Below, piece by piece: positions 5,507 through 5,624 of a stretch of DNA of 5,624 nt. Position 1 is the stretch's first letter, and every line of letters begins with the position of its first letter. The notes below the pieces were generated by a model, which made no database searches, was not told where the DNA came from, and was given only the letters and a program-made list of their open reading frames with translations. Source of the DNA: Rhodospirillaceae bacterium (GTDB taxonomy: Bacteria > Pseudomonadota > Alphaproteobacteria > UBA11136); assembly GCA_018663165.1 (NCBI GenBank), contig JABJES010000131.1, positions 1 through 5,624 on the forward strand, in the 5' to 3' direction. The translations under genes and the position numbers were made by a program.

Positions 5507-5624
5507 GTCGTCAGATGTCCTTCGTTTGGGGGGGCGTGCCGGGGGAGAAAACCCGAACTCCTTAGTCTAGTCAATAAATTAAAAGGTAAATAAGGCGGAA
5601 ATTGGGGCGTTTATCAAAAAGAAC
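5507..5624 (-). promoter_or_regulatory. Upstream region of the copper protein gene, with weak promoter candidate
   Basis: On the minus strand a TTGACT (5574-5569) is followed, after 17 nt, by TTTTCT (5551-5546), a good -35 but poor -10. The -35 overlaps a tandem GACTA repeat. The leader is unusually C-rich, with C runs at 5545-5541 and 5534-5528, and AAGGA at 5522-5518 serves as a distant Shine-Dalgarno. No coding sequence is supported in these bases. The AT-rich far end may hold the true promoter or that of a gene beyond the window. Confidence 0.3.

Noticed and set aside
5528..5545. G-quadruplex on the plus strand at the G-rich tract
   Set aside because: Only two G runs are present (seven and five). 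Four separated tracts are not clearly available.
5162..5593. Plus-strand open frame of 143 codons opposite the copper protein gene
   Set aside because: Glycine-rich translation without family features. The minus strand encodes a signal peptide and copper ligands in the right order.

Overview
The window looks like a chromosomal core segment of an alphaproteobacterium, probably a Rhodospirillales-type lineage. This is inferred from a GapR (DUF2312) nucleoid protein, which is an alphaproteobacterial marker, from its neighbours (DUF1244 protein, N-formylglutamate amidohydrolase-like protein, pyruvate kinase), and from moderately GC-rich codon use. I see no insertion sequence, phage gene, tRNA, rRNA or CRISPR array.

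Layout. Positions 1-204 hold the 3' end of a plus-strand gene that reads as the C-terminus of the glycolate oxidase iron-sulfur subunit (GlcF). It meets, tail to tail with a 3-nt gap, a complete minus-strand pyruvate kinase (208-1632). A short divergent intergenic region (1633-1718) with repeated TGCCAG elements separates pyk from a plus-strand run of five genes: an N-formylglutamate amidohydrolase-family protein (1719-2540), a YbdK-type carboxylate-amine ligase (2537-3673, ATGA overlap), a DUF1244 protein (3745-4053), GapR (4191-4454) and a small exported protein of unknown function (4476-4826). A strong bidirectional hairpin terminator (4858-4893) closes this run. It also serves the convergent minus-strand gene for a secreted sulfocyanin/rusticyanin-type blue copper protein (4922-5506), whose upstream region fills the right end.

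How the genes relate. GlcF and pyruvate kinase belong to central carbon metabolism. The amidohydrolase/ligase pair is translationally coupled and probably acts on glutamyl or similar amide compounds, but its substrate cannot be read from sequence. GapR probably has its own promoter in the 137-nt gap before it, and the small exported protein probably shares its transcript. The copper protein is a periplasmic electron carrier with no visible redox partner here.

The points most worth a second look are the potassium-independent signature of the pyruvate kinase, the C-X4-H-X4-M copper site of the cupredoxin, the coupled amidohydrolase/YbdK pair beside gapR, and a perfect inverted repeat over the candidate gapR promoter. 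I found no clear evidence of an entirely new system such as a defence island or novel mobile element.
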